A DNA stretch of 64,000 nt from JBBQYD01 sp942493075. Lineage in GTDB: Bacteria > Verrucomicrobiota > Verrucomicrobiia > Limisphaerales > UBA8199. Where the stretch lies: assembly GCA_942493075.1 (NCBI GenBank), contig OW818681.1, positions 6,138,001 to 6,202,000 of the forward strand, written 5' to 3'. The notes under the pieces were generated by a model. The model was not told where the DNA came from. It searched no databases and worked only from the letters and a program-made list of their open reading frames with translations. The position numbers and the translations under genes were made by a program. Below, piece after piece: positions 33,706 through 43,041 of the stretch (within the stretch, counting starts at the first letter, position 1; each line of letters begins with the position of its first letter).

Positions 33706-34373
33706 CTCAGCCCGAAGGGCTGGAACTCGTCAGCCCAGGGCAACGCCCTGGGAGAACCGCGATCAAAAACCTCAAAAGCCCTGAAAGGGCGTAACCCATA
33801 ATGCCACAATCGCTATCTAAGGTCCTGGTTCATTTGATCTTCAGCACCAAACACCGTGAACCCCTGATTGGTAATGACATCCGTCCAGGCCTCCACGCCT
33901 ATATCGCGGGCATTCTGGACAATCTCAAATCACCTTCGCTTCAAACGGGCGGAATGGCAGACCACGTTCATAGCCTCTTCCTCCTGCACCGAACGATCTC
34001 ACAGGCCGACCTCATCGAGGAAGTGAAAAAGTGTTCCAGCAAGTGGATGAAAACTGAAGGCGGTGTGCCCGGGTTTCAATGGCAGGGAGGATACGGCGCC
34101 TTCTCGGTAAGTGAATCTCAGGCGGCCAATGTGATCCGATACATTCAGACCCAGGAAAGGCATCATCGTAAGATGAGTTTCCAGGAGGAGTTTCGGAAGT
34201 TCCTGGAGCGTTACAAGGTTACAAGGTAACATATGACGAACGTTACGTGTGGGATTGAAACGACACACAACGCGCCGTTCGGCGAGTTTCGCCCCTTCAG
34301 GGCAGGATTGGATTTTGGGATGCCACCCAGGGCGTTGCCCCGGGCTGGAGAGTGACTGCGCCGTTGGCGCGGC
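33706..34373 (+). mobile_element. IS200-like (RAYT-type) element with palindromic ends
   Basis: The transposase gene is bracketed by palindromes: AGCCCGAAGGGCT, GCCCAGGGCAACGCCCTGGG and GCCCTGAAAGGGC on the left; CGCGCCGTTCGGCG, GCCCCTTCAGGGC, CCAGGGCGTTGCCCCGGG and GCGCCGTTGGCGC on the right. Short hairpins of this type are the recognition structures of HUH single-strand transposases. Boundaries are estimated from the shared block with the derivative at 33142. Confidence 0.75.
33801..34229 (+). CDS. IS200-like/REP-associated tyrosine transposase (Y1_Tnp)
   Basis: 142 residues. The HUH motif is read in MADHVHSLFLLHR, and the catalytic Tyr in VIRYIQTQERHHRKMSF, followed by the family's E-E-F-R-K-F-L-E-R-Y tail. 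Size and layout fit stand-alone single-strand (Y1) transposases that act on hairpin ends and produce REP-like families. The ATG begins right after the left palindromes. Beside it at 33142 lies a gene-less derivative, evidence of past activity. Neighbouring core genes are undisturbed. Confidence 0.9.
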   Translation: MPQSLSKVLVHLIFSTKHREPLIGNDIRPGLHAYIAGILDNLKSPSLQTGGMADHVHSLFLLHRTISQADLIEEVKKCSSKWMKTEGGVPGFQWQGGYGAFSVSESQAANVIRYIQTQERHHRKMSFQEEFRKFLERYKVTR

Positions 34374-34633
34374 AGTATCCCGTCACGTATGTGCGCCCAA
34401 CCACCGGTCTAACGGTGGAGAACTGCGTCAGTTCAAAAACACGCCAGCTCCGCCATGAGCCCGGACCCGTGACGCACAGGCCCCTTTAGGAGGCATTTTT
34501 GCCCTTTTTGCCTTCTAAACCGGCTTGACTGGACGGGCTTGGTTACCTATGGTTGCCGACTCGCTGGATAGCGGGGCGTTTGGTTATCAGCCCCACGGAC
34601 CTGTTCTCGCGAATTAAAACTGAAAGGCTTGTT

Positions 34634-35968
34634 GTGAATGTTACGGTAGAAAACCTGGCTCCTTGCAAGAAACTGTTGCGTGTGGAAGTTCCCGCCGAAA
34701 AAGTGGACGAGACTTTTAATTCGGTCACCAAAGACTTCGGCAAGCAGGCCGCGCTGCCTGGGTTCCGTCCCGGCAAAGCCCCGGCTGCCATGGTTTTGCG
34801 CAAGTATGAAACGGATATCGCGGATGAAACCAAGCGCAAGCTGATTTCTGAATCCTATCGCCAAGCTATTGATGAACAGAAGGTTGAAGTAATCGGCGCG
34901 CCCGATATCGAAGAGATCCAGTTCGGTCGGGGCAAGCCGCTCCAATTCGCCGCCACAGTCGAGACCGCCCCCGAGGTCGCCCTCCCGGAATACAAAGGCA
35001 TCGAGGTTAAAGTCGAAGCCAAGACAGTTGCCGAAGCGGACGTTACCAATGCGCTGAACATGTTGTTGCAGCAGAAGGTGAAGTTCGAGACCGCCGATCG
35101 TTCGCTGCAAACCGGCGATATCGCCGTCGTGAACTATAGGGGCACCGTCGATGGAAAGCCCATCACTGAACTGGCTCCCACCGCCCGTGGCATCGCCGAG
35201 AATGAGAAATTCTGGGTGAAGATCGGTGACCAGGCGTTTATTCCCGGTTTTGCAGAGCAGTTGACTGGTGCCAAGGCCGGCGAGCATCGCAAGGTAGAGG
35301 TGGATTTCCCTGCGGATTTCGTGACTGCTCAACTACAGGGCAAGCACGGCACCTATGAAGTCGATGTGCTGGAGGTGAAGCAGGAAGTGCTGCCGCCGCT
35401 CGATGACGCTTTTGCGAAGGAATTTGGCGCGGAGAACCTGGAGAAGCTGAAGGAAGGTGTCCGCCGCGACCTGGAAAACGAGCTGAAGTATAGCCGCAGC
35501 CGGAATATCCGGAACCAGATCATGCGCAAGCTGATGGACCAGGTGAATTTCGAGCTGCCGGAGAGTTCCGTCGCACGCGAGACGCGCAACGTTGTGTTCG
35601 AGATTGTGAACGAGAATCAGAAGCGTGGTATTTCACGTGAGCAGATCGAAGAGCACAAAGACCAGATTTACAGTGCCGCCAGCAGTGGCGCCAAGGAGCG
35701 TGTGAAGGTGAGCTTCCTGCTGCAAAAGATTGCGGATAAGGAAGACGTAAAGGTCGCCAACGAAGAAGTGATGCAGCGCATCGTGCAGATGGCGCGCATG
35801 TATAACATGCCGCCTGAGAAGTTCGCCAAGGATCTGCAGAAGCGCAATGGCATGATCGAGATCTTCGACCAGATCATGAATCAAAAGGTGATGGACCTTC
35901 TGGAGTCTGCGGCGAAGGTGGAAGAGGTGCCTGTCGGCAGCTTGCCGGAGTCACCGACCCCGGCCTAG
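34634..35968 (+). CDS. tig: Trigger factor (ribosome-associated peptidyl-prolyl isomerase chaperone)
   Basis: 444 residues from a GTG at 34634 preceded by GAAAGG at good spacing; the upstream TTG at 34553 would add an unrelated 27 residues. Domains in order: ribosome-binding (VEVPAEKVDETFNSV ... LPGFRPGKAP, holding the GFRxGKxP loop), FKBP-type isomerase (IAVVNYRGTVDGKPI ... FIPGFAEQLTGAKAGEHRKV) and the C-terminal helical arms. Binds nascent chains at the ribosomal exit. Downstream intrinsic terminator at 36003. Confidence 0.96.
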   Translation: MNVTVENLAPCKKLLRVEVPAEKVDETFNSVTKDFGKQAALPGFRPGKAPAAMVLRKYETDIADETKRKLISESYRQAIDEQKVEVIGAPDIEEIQFGRGKPLQFAATVETAPEVALPEYKGIEVKVEAKTVAEADVTNALNMLLQQKVKFETADRSLQTGDIAVVNYRGTVDGKPITELAPTARGIAENEKFWVKIGDQAFIPGFAEQLTGAKAGEHRKVEVDFPADFVTAQLQGKHGTYEVDVLEVKQEVLPPLDDAFAKEFGAENLEKLKEGVRRDLENELKYSRSRNIRNQIMRKLMDQVNFELPESSVARETRNVVFEIVNENQKRGISREQIEEHKDQIYSAASSGAKERVKVSFLLQKIADKEDVKVANEEVMQRIVQMARMYNMPPEKFAKDLQKRNGMIEIFDQIMNQKVMDLLESAAKVEEVPVGSLPESPTPA

Positions 35969-36002
35969 GCCCGGCAGACCAAACAATTCAGCTCATACGT
36001 GT

Positions 36003-36034
36003 AACAATCCCGGCCTCCGCCGGGATTGTTCGTT
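36003..36034 (+). terminator. Intrinsic terminator after tig, possibly bidirectional
   Basis: Perfect 12-bp stem (AACAATCCCGGC / GCCGGGATTGTT), 4-nt loop CTCC, then CGTTTT on the plus strand. On the minus strand it would also end transcription from the phosphodiesterase fusion gene, whose stop is 15 bp away. Confidence 0.85.
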
Positions 36035-36048
36035 TTAAGCTCCAGGCT

Positions 36049-39006
36049 TTACTGCAAATCCAAGGCGTATTGGAGCTGAGTTCCGAGAGTCCTCCCGCCA
36101 GCTCGGCGTGCGCTTTTGATGATTCCAGGATTGTAAGTGCTCAGGCGCAAGGTGGGCACTCCTTGCGCTCGCAACTCAGCGAGCAGTTCCCTTCCCAGCA
36201 CCACATAAAGGCTGCTCCGGAGCGGCCCGGGCTGGACCGCCGTGAACTCCACATCCGCCGCTCCCCCGGCCACGCTGGCCAGCATGACTCCCACAACTTC
36301 CGGACCAACGCAGGCGACCTTGGAGGTTAGGGGACAAAAATGACCAGCCGCCAGTTGACGGTCCAAAGGCAGCGCATTGCCCCCCACTTGAGAGGTCAGC
36401 AGGTCTCGGACTGGCAGGTACGGGGCTTCCGCCAACGGTATGATGCGCAAGAGCTCCGGCAGTTTCCCTCGTTTGTGGAGCTTCTGAAACGCCCGATCGA
36501 AATCCAACCACAGGTGGCCGGTTTCAACTTCGAGTTTTGTAAGCTCGCGAGTCACGACGAACCCGTTCTGCTCAAGACAATGCTGCTGGGGCGATGCCTC
36601 CGCATAAGACCGCAGGGGCACCAAACGAAGATACCCGTGAGCCCTGGCAAATTGGCGCACAAAACCAAGGATGAACCCTCCGGCATCCTGGTGATCCAGG
36701 AAATCGAAATGGAGATCCTGTCCGGCTGTCCAAGCGAAGACCGCCACACATCCGGTGCAATGCCCTGGCGTATCCTCGATCATGAACAGGGCGGCCTCCG
36801 CTCCGAACTGCGCAACCGCAGGCATCATGTGCAGGAGTTGTGGGATATCGCCGGGGATGGCGGGGCGCACTCGATGGGTGAACGCCACCGATGGAGGCTT
36901 GCCAGGCGTATCCGTTCTAGTGCTATCGGAAGTGGCGTAGAGCCGATTGAGCGTTTTAATGCTGTCCTCACTCAGACCCCGGCGTTCGGCCGCGCGTGAG
37001 TGGAACTCTTGCCGGAGCCTCTGAACCTTTTGCGCGCGACTAAACCCGGTCGCAGAGCGTGCCTGCCATGATTCGCGGCAGGCAGCGGCCTTTGCCTTGT
37101 AGTCAGGATTCGCGTCGCCCAACCGCATGAAATAACGCTGCGCGGGCAGGTGCATGGTATCGAACTTGAGGCATTGCTCGAACGCCTGCAGCGCACGCGC
37201 CGGCTGGCCCGTTTCGGCTAAGGCTGCGCCCAGATAAAAATGGGCCTCAGCGTTGCTGAAATTCAATCCTACGGCTTGCAGCGCGCTGGCAATCGTCCGG
37301 TCATACTCTTCATTGTGCATATGACAACGCGCCTGCCCTAGAATCCCCAGGGCATTTCGAGGATCGAGTTCAAGACACCGATTGAAGGCGGCTAAGGCGG
37401 GTGCCACGCGGCTGAGACGGAGGTAGAGCAGGCCCACGTAATGCCATAGCACAGCGGAGAGTCCGCCTTTCTGTTCCACCGTCTCAAGCCGTGAAAGTGC
37501 GGCGTCTGGCTGGTGCCGAAGCTCGATGTCGAGAAACACCTGGCAAAGATCGGAAATCGGGCGGGAAGGAAAGACGGCTGCTACAGTCTCCGCTACTTGG
37601 GCCGCCTCGGATTTGAGGCCTATCCGGAACAGGGATTCAGCGAGAGTGATGGCGAAATCCTGACGCAAGGGACACGCTTCATACAGCTCTTCGAGCAAAG
37701 GCAAAACCTGAATCAGGTGGCCTTCCCCGAGATGGACGCGGACTAAAGACCACTGGTTCTCAATTGCGATGGGATGCTTGGGGTCCCATCTTTCGGGCAG
37801 GGATTTGAGATCAGTTTGTGCGCGAATCGTGCCGCCGGGTGTTTTGCTTGAGTCTGGCCGCTGGATCAATTCTCCCCACGATGCAATGGTTTGGATCTTT
37901 TGGGCCTCAATAAACGCCTCAGCGAGAGGGCGTCCCCCCATATCGCGACCGACTGGCAAACCATGCCACTGGAGAATGGTTGGCGTAATATCCAACACGT
38001 TCGCACCATGGAGCAGTGCATCCTTCTGGAACCCGGCGCCCCGGGCGACGAAGATGCCTGCTGGCCGGTGGCAACTCTCCGCCTCGACCCCCGACTGCCC
38101 CATGGGAGGTGGACGCAGGTGATCGCTGTAATACCCGTGGTCGGAGCAAAGAATAACGGTAGTGTTCGGCCCGGCCAACTGGAGCAGGCGGCCGAGGAAC
38201 AGATCATGGAGTCTATATACTCCCGCGACGACCTCGCGGTACAACTCGAACTCAAGCTGGCTGATCTGGGCAAGCCTGGGTGGGTGAAACCGCATGAACG
38301 CATCTGAACAATTGGCGATTCCACGGTAGCAAACCGCCATGAAATCCGATGGGCGATGCTCCAGCAGCCAGGTAGCCACCGCGTGCGTTGTAAACGACTC
38401 GGCCAGGCAGCGCGCCAGGATTTGGAGATGCGGGTCTTTCGTTTGATCCACATCGGCCAGGCGTGGAACAAAAAGCCGGATTTGATCGGCGTCTATTTCA
38501 CCAGGTGCGATCCTGAATGGTTCCAAATCTGTGGCGGATTCGGGCGGGTACGTCGAGTCTGGACGCACCGGGGCGGGCTCGAAAAAGCTGGGGCCAGTCA
38601 GGCTGCTTTGGATGAATAGATCGGAAACCACGGTGCCGTTAAGCGGCTCCGCGGGGTGGCTGGCTGGCCAGTTGACTACGCTGGTCCGATGGCCTTGCTT
38701 CGAGAGAATATCCCAAATGGCAGGAGCCTTTCGATCGGCGCTGCCAAAAGGGCGCGCTTTGCCCTCACCTGCGTCGAACTGTGAAAACCCTAGAATTCCG
38801 TGCTGATCGGGGGTAACGCCCGTAGCGAGGGAGTTCCACAGGAGAGGGGAAACGACAGGTTGTGGCGCGGCCAGGTGAGCCATCACTCCGCCATCAACTA
38901 ATTGCTCCAAATGAGGCATTTCGCCTCGCTCCATCATCGGACTGATGATCTGCCAGTCAGCAGCGTCCCAGCCGATTAGCAGAAATTTTTGCCTGGGCTC
39001 TGACAT
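36049..39006 (-). CDS. Type I phosphodiesterase-like protein fused to TPR and two GNAT-like domains
   Basis: 985 residues. Residues about 1-400 are an alkaline-phosphatase-fold domain: FLLIGWDAADWQIISPMMER opens with the metal-binding D, LWNSLATGVTPDQHGILGF supplies the nucleophile region, and TTVILCSDHGYYSDH the distal D-H metal ligands. Residues about 410-660 contain TPR-like repeats (LWHYVGLLYLRLSRVAPALA, FYLGAALAETGQPARALQAF). The C-terminal 300 residues hold two acetyltransferase-like segments (HRVRPAIPGDIPQLLHMMPA; later RIIPLAEAPYLPVRDLLTSQ). No signal peptide, so cytosolic. Such multi-domain proteins occur near PEP-CTERM genes; the gene upstream here encodes one. Substrate unknown. 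Confidence 0.8.
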   Translation of the reverse strand: MSEPRQKFLLIGWDAADWQIISPMMERGEMPHLEQLVDGGVMAHLAAPQPVVSPLLWNSLATGVTPDQHGILGFSQFDAGEGKARPFGSADRKAPAIWDILSKQGHRTSVVNWPASHPAEPLNGTVVSDLFIQSSLTGPSFFEPAPVRPDSTYPPESATDLEPFRIAPGEIDADQIRLFVPRLADVDQTKDPHLQILARCLAESFTTHAVATWLLEHRPSDFMAVCYRGIANCSDAFMRFHPPRLAQISQLEFELYREVVAGVYRLHDLFLGRLLQLAGPNTTVILCSDHGYYSDHLRPPPMGQSGVEAESCHRPAGIFVARGAGFQKDALLHGANVLDITPTILQWHGLPVGRDMGGRPLAEAFIEAQKIQTIASWGELIQRPDSSKTPGGTIRAQTDLKSLPERWDPKHPIAIENQWSLVRVHLGEGHLIQVLPLLEELYEACPLRQDFAITLAESLFRIGLKSEAAQVAETVAAVFPSRPISDLCQVFLDIELRHQPDAALSRLETVEQKGGLSAVLWHYVGLLYLRLSRVAPALAAFNRCLELDPRNALGILGQARCHMHNEEYDRTIASALQAVGLNFSNAEAHFYLGAALAETGQPARALQAFEQCLKFDTMHLPAQRYFMRLGDANPDYKAKAAACRESWQARSATGFSRAQKVQRLRQEFHSRAAERRGLSEDSIKTLNRLYATSDSTRTDTPGKPPSVAFTHRVRPAIPGDIPQLLHMMPAVAQFGAEAALFMIEDTPGHCTGCVAVFAWTAGQDLHFDFLDHQDAGGFILGFVRQFARAHGYLRLVPLRSYAEASPQQHCLEQNGFVVTRELTKLEVETGHLWLDFDRAFQKLHKRGKLPELLRIIPLAEAPYLPVRDLLTSQVGGNALPLDRQLAAGHFCPLTSKVACVGPEVVGVMLASVAGGAADVEFTAVQPGPLRSSLYVVLGRELLAELRAQGVPTLRLSTYNPGIIKSARRAGGRTLGTQLQYALDLQ

Positions 39007-39106
39007 CTAAAGGGGCTCCGCTGACGGGCGAGATGGGTGTGCCATCGCGTCCGGTGTGCTAGCCTGGGTTGGTTGCGCCTTTGGGCGAGCTGCCCCAGAC
39101 TGGTGA

Positions 39107-39754
39107 CTAGCGGGACTGAGCTTTGCGGCGCTGGCGCAGAGCCAGCAATCCGGAAGCGCCTGCTACCATCATCAAAGTCGAAGTCGCGGGCTCAGGCACC
39201 AGTGGCGGGGTGGTAATGGGTTCGTTCACCAAAGTCTCGTACCCGTAGGCAAACAGTATAAATGAGTCGAGGTTGTTAATGGTAATGTCAGCCCAACCGT
39301 AATGAACGCCAGCCGTGTCGTAAAGACCTAGTCCCACATAGCCCCGCTGACCGAGCGTCCATGAGCTTCCAGAAGCTTCAGTGTACAGAATCATAGGTCC
39401 ACCCGGGGTGTTGCTGGATGCACTAATTTCCTGATTCCCTCCGAGTGGCCCTGCGGTCGCCATCGGCGTCCCTGTGGGCTGGGACGGGCCGGATAGGATC
39501 TGAATCTTGTTCTTAGGCGAACTCGTGCGATTGAACTCAAGTTGGTAGTCCAGCGGCAGCGTGCCGTCAGTGGTCACCTGGCCATTCAGGCCCAAGGTTA
39601 GCATCGGGCCACTTGTGCTGGTACCGAGCCATCCAGCCCCTCCGTTATCGAAGGTGACGACCTCCGCATTGGTGGAGCCGCAGGTAGCGAGGCATGCCGT
39701 TACGGCAACTCCGTAGGATACAAACTTGTCAGCAGATGTTTTAAGGTGGCGCAT
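39107..39754 (-). CDS. PEP-CTERM sorting-domain protein
   Basis: 215 residues from the ATG at 39754 (the frame extends to 39805, but 39754 gives a proper signal peptide, SYGVAVTACLATCGSTNAE). The body is a beta-rich, Gly/Ser/Thr-rich surface domain. The C-terminus reads PLVPEPATSTLMMVAGASGL then LALRQRRKAQSR: the V-P-E-P motif, a hydrophobic helix and a basic tail, a PEP-CTERM signal recognised by an exosortase at the membrane. No exosortase is in the window. Likely exported to the surface or an exopolysaccharide matrix. Confidence 0.9.
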   Translation of the reverse strand: MRHLKTSADKFVSYGVAVTACLATCGSTNAEVVTFDNGGAGWLGTSTSGPMLTLGLNGQVTTDGTLPLDYQLEFNRTSSPKNKIQILSGPSQPTGTPMATAGPLGGNQEISASSNTPGGPMILYTEASGSSWTLGQRGYVGLGLYDTAGVHYGWADITINNLDSFILFAYGYETLVNEPITTPPLVPEPATSTLMMVAGASGLLALRQRRKAQSR

Positions 39755-39878
39755 TCGTGCGACCTTATAGCAAGTGCCTATCCATGAATCAATAAGCGAA
39801 TGCACGGCTGCCCGGGCAGCGTCGGGGAAAGCCTCCGATTCACCTTGGCGAACGACTGTCTCGCTTTATCATACTCTT

Positions 39879-40727
39879 ATGAAGAACCGAACACATGGAG
39901 TTTGGGTTTCGCTTTGGCTGGCGCTCGCAATGGTGGCCACCTGCCTGGGGGCCGACGATGCCGCATCCGGGAAAAAGAAGCCCGGCAAATCACCCGCCGT
40001 CTCATCTTCCACGCTGCGGGTGATGAGCTACAACATTCATCACGGGGAAGGCATGGATAAGAAGGTGGATTTAGAACGGATTGCGGGGATTATTAAAGCC
40101 GAGCGCGCGGACATCGTGGCGCTACAAGAAGTGGACAAAGGCACCGAGCGCACGCAGAAGCGGGATTTTCCTGCGGAACTGGCCAAGTTGACCGGCATGA
40201 GTTGCATCTTCAGCAACAACCATGCGCATCAGGGCGGAGAATATGGCAACGCGATCCTGTCCCGGTTCCCAATTCTGGAATGGACAAATCTGCATTATAG
40301 GATGGAGCGGAAGGATGAGCAGCGCGGAGCGCTCCAGGCCACGTTGAACATCAATGGACGCCAGGTTGTGTTCATCAACACGCACATCGATTTTCGAAAA
40401 GATGATTCGGAGCGCCTTAACAACGCCGCTGAGATCAAGGGGCTCCTGGAGAAGCGTTACTCGGGCAAACCAGTGATCCTCTGCGGCGATTTCAACGATG
40501 TTCCGGAGAGCCGAACGCACAAGGCGTTTGGCGAGGTGTTTGATGACGCCTGGCTGGTGGCTGGCAAGGGTGACGGGTTTACCATTCCCTCTACCGAGCC
40601 CAACAAGCGCATCGATTTTATTTGGATTTCGAAGGGTGCCCCCTTCAAGCCGATCTCCATTTGGGTGCCCGATACTACCGCATCCGATCATCGGCCTGTG
40701 GTGGCTGAATTGCGCATCACCGAATGA
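39879..40727 (+). CDS. Endonuclease/exonuclease/phosphatase (EEP) family protein, secreted
   Basis: 282 residues from the ATG at 39879. A signal peptide (WLALAMVATCLGAD) precedes an EEP-fold domain: STLRVMSYNIHHGEG, DIVALQEVDKG (metal-binding E), VILCGDFNDVP (the family D-x-N) and the C-terminal TASDHRPVVAELRI, which gives the D-H pair. The family hydrolyses phosphodiester or phosphomonoester bonds in DNA, lipids or inositol phosphates. Export suggests an extracytoplasmic substrate, undetermined. The upstream in-frame extension to 39774 is rejected because it would bury the signal peptide. Confidence 0.88.
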   Translation: MKNRTHGVWVSLWLALAMVATCLGADDAASGKKKPGKSPAVSSSTLRVMSYNIHHGEGMDKKVDLERIAGIIKAERADIVALQEVDKGTERTQKRDFPAELAKLTGMSCIFSNNHAHQGGEYGNAILSRFPILEWTNLHYRMERKDEQRGALQATLNINGRQVVFINTHIDFRKDDSERLNNAAEIKGLLEKRYSGKPVILCGDFNDVPESRTHKAFGEVFDDAWLVAGKGDGFTIPSTEPNKRIDFIWISKGAPFKPISIWVPDTTASDHRPVVAELRITE

Positions 40728-40794
40728 TTACCGCCGGGTTGATGTGGCGCCCTGACTAAACTGGGAAGCGCTGCTTAGCCCGGCCTTTTATCGC

Positions 40795-43041
40795 ATGATC
40801 GTTCGTGTCAGCCTTGAACTCGCTTTGCGCAAGGAGTTCGATTACCTGGTCCCGCCCGAGTTGGTGGGGCATGTCGAGATTGGCAGCCGGGTCCAGGTGC
40901 CCTTCGGTGCGCGGACTTTGTATGGGTGCGTGACGGGATTGGCTGAGAATTCCGATTTCGCTGCGCTGAAGCCGATCATCAGGGTCGTGGGGGCGCAAGG
41001 GCTCGTGACTCCCAAAGTCCTGCGCCTGGCGCGGTGGATCGGCGAATACTACTGTTGCGCGCCCGAGGTGGCGTTGAAATCCGTGCTGCCGGAAGCGGTG
41101 CGTCAGGAGCAATCCGGCTGGCGCGAGCGTTTGCATGTGCGCCTTTTACCCGCGCCTGCTGAGATGCCCAAGCTGGCAAAAAAGCAGGCCGAGGTATGGG
41201 AACTCATCCAGGCGCGCAAGGAGATGCCTTTAACCGAGCTGCTGGAGTTGGCTCAGACGAACGCCTCAACGGTCCGGCGTCTGGAAGACAAAGGCCTCGT
41301 TTCCGTCGGCGCGGAGATCTCGGAGCGTGATCCGTATGCGAGTGAACATTTTCTCCCGAGCCAGCCATTGCCGTTGAACGCCTCCCAAGCGCTCGCGTTG
41401 GAAAAGATCAAAGCGGCCATGGTCCCAATGCCAAAGGCCGAGTCGGCTGTCGGAAAAACCGGTGGGCATACCTTCCTGTTATACGGGGTAACAGGCAGCG
41501 GCAAGACGGAGGTTTACTTGCAAGCGCTGGCCCACGCGCTGGAACAAGGCAAAGGCGCAATCGTGCTGGTGCCGGAGATTTCGCTCACGCCACAGACTGT
41601 TGAGCGCTTCAAGGCACGCTTTAGCCACGGGCCGCAGAAGACGTTGGTCGCGGTTTTACACAGTCATCTCTCCACAGGCGAACGCCATGATGAATGGCAC
41701 AAGATTCGCCAGGGCAGAGCGCGGATCGTGATCGGCGCGCGCTCCGCAGTGTTCGCCCCAGTCGAACCCCTCGGTCTCATCATCGTCGATGAAGAGCACG
41801 AGAACAGTTACAAGCAGGAGGAATCCCCACGGTATCATGCGCGTGATGTGGCGATCGTGCGCGGCCAGATGGAGAATGCCGCTGTCGTGCTTGGGTCTGC
41901 CACACCTTCGCTGGAGACATTTCATAATTGCAAGAAGGGCAAATACACCCTGCTCGAGCTGCCTGAACGGGCTGATGACAAAAAGATGCCCGTGGTGCGT
42001 GTGGTGGATATGCGCCAAACCCTCCGGCGCGGAACCATCATTCCCATCTTCTCACCGCAGTTGACCGAGGCGATCACGCAGAGGTTGGAGCGGAAAGAAC
42101 AATCAATCCTGTTCCTGAACCGGCGGGGTTATTCAACCTCCCTGCAATGCCCGTTATGCGGCTATGTGGCGGGTTGTCCCAATTGCAGCGTTTCACTCAC
42201 ATACCATCGGCAGGAGCAAAAGATCTGCTGCCATATCTGCGGGTTTGTGGATAAGGTGCCCACGGTATGCCCGAGCCCGGGTTGCGGGAACCCGCAGATC
42301 CGATTTGCCGGTTTGGGAACACAGCGTGTTGAAGAGACGTTGACCAAGCTTTTCCCTCACGCCCGCATTCGACGGATGGATTCCGATTCGCTCAAGCGCA
42401 AGGACGATTTCAAACGTATTTTGAGCGATTTCAGGATCGGAAAAATCGATGTGCTCTTGGGCACGCAGATGATCGCCAAAGGCCTGCATTTTCCGAATGT
42501 GACCCTGGTCGGCATCGTGTATGCCGACATGGCGCTGCACAACCCGGATTTCCGCGCCGGCGAGCGGACGTTTCAACTATTAACCCAGGTGGCCGGACGC
42601 GCCGGGCGTGGGGACATCGAAGGTGAAGTTGTTGTGCAGGCTTTCACGCCGTTCCATCCCGCTATTCAATGCGCGCGACGTCATGATTTTCTGGCGTTTT
42701 ACGAGCAGGAGGTTGAGTTTCGTAAAGAACTAAGCTACCCGCCGTTCAGCCGGATTGCGCTTCTCACAGCCAAGGGACGCAACGAGGAGAAAGTGGATTT
42801 CGCGGCAAACCATTTGAAACGCGAGCTTGAAGAAGCGTTGAAGGAGTTGCCCGATCTGATCATGGCCGGTCCCGCGCCCGCGCCGTTGGTGAAGGCCGAA
42901 TCCTTTTACCGTTATCAGATCATGCTGCGCACGCAACGCATGACAGTGTTAAGCAAACGGCTGGCTGAGGTTTTGCAAAGGGTGAAACTCCCTGACGATG
43001 TGACTTTCAGCGTGGATATCGATCCAGCCGATTTGTTTTGA
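40795..43041 (+). CDS. priA: Primosomal replication restart helicase PriA
   Basis: 748 residues. N-terminal DNA-binding domain (VSLELALRKEFDYLVPPELV; RVQVPFGARTLYGCVTGL), then Walker A TFLLYGVTGSGKTEVYLQAL, DEEH box (LIIVDEEHENSYKQEESPRY), the zinc-binding Cys clusters LQCPLCGYVAGCPNCS and KICCHICGFVDKVPTVCPS, helicase motifs QMIAKGLHFPNVTLVGIVYA and LTQVAGRAGRGDIEGEVVVQ. PriA reloads the replicative helicase at stalled forks. Length matches the family (about 730-750). Single gene on plus, 68 bp after the EEP gene. Confidence 0.97.
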   Translation: MIVRVSLELALRKEFDYLVPPELVGHVEIGSRVQVPFGARTLYGCVTGLAENSDFAALKPIIRVVGAQGLVTPKVLRLARWIGEYYCCAPEVALKSVLPEAVRQEQSGWRERLHVRLLPAPAEMPKLAKKQAEVWELIQARKEMPLTELLELAQTNASTVRRLEDKGLVSVGAEISERDPYASEHFLPSQPLPLNASQALALEKIKAAMVPMPKAESAVGKTGGHTFLLYGVTGSGKTEVYLQALAHALEQGKGAIVLVPEISLTPQTVERFKARFSHGPQKTLVAVLHSHLSTGERHDEWHKIRQGRARIVIGARSAVFAPVEPLGLIIVDEEHENSYKQEESPRYHARDVAIVRGQMENAAVVLGSATPSLETFHNCKKGKYTLLELPERADDKKMPVVRVVDMRQTLRRGTIIPIFSPQLTEAITQRLERKEQSILFLNRRGYSTSLQCPLCGYVAGCPNCSVSLTYHRQEQKICCHICGFVDKVPTVCPSPGCGNPQIRFAGLGTQRVEETLTKLFPHARIRRMDSDSLKRKDDFKRILSDFRIGKIDVLLGTQMIAKGLHFPNVTLVGIVYADMALHNPDFRAGERTFQLLTQVAGRAGRGDIEGEVVVQAFTPFHPAIQCARRHDFLAFYEQEVEFRKELSYPPFSRIALLTAKGRNEEKVDFAANHLKRELEEALKELPDLIMAGPAPAPLVKAESFYRYQIMLRTQRMTVLSKRLAEVLQRVKLPDDVTFSVDIDPADLF

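Noticed and set aside
34553..34633. Upstream start of trigger factor
   Set aside because: Adds non-family sequence from a TTG; the GTG at 34634 with a GAAAGG ribosome-binding site fits the family N-terminus.
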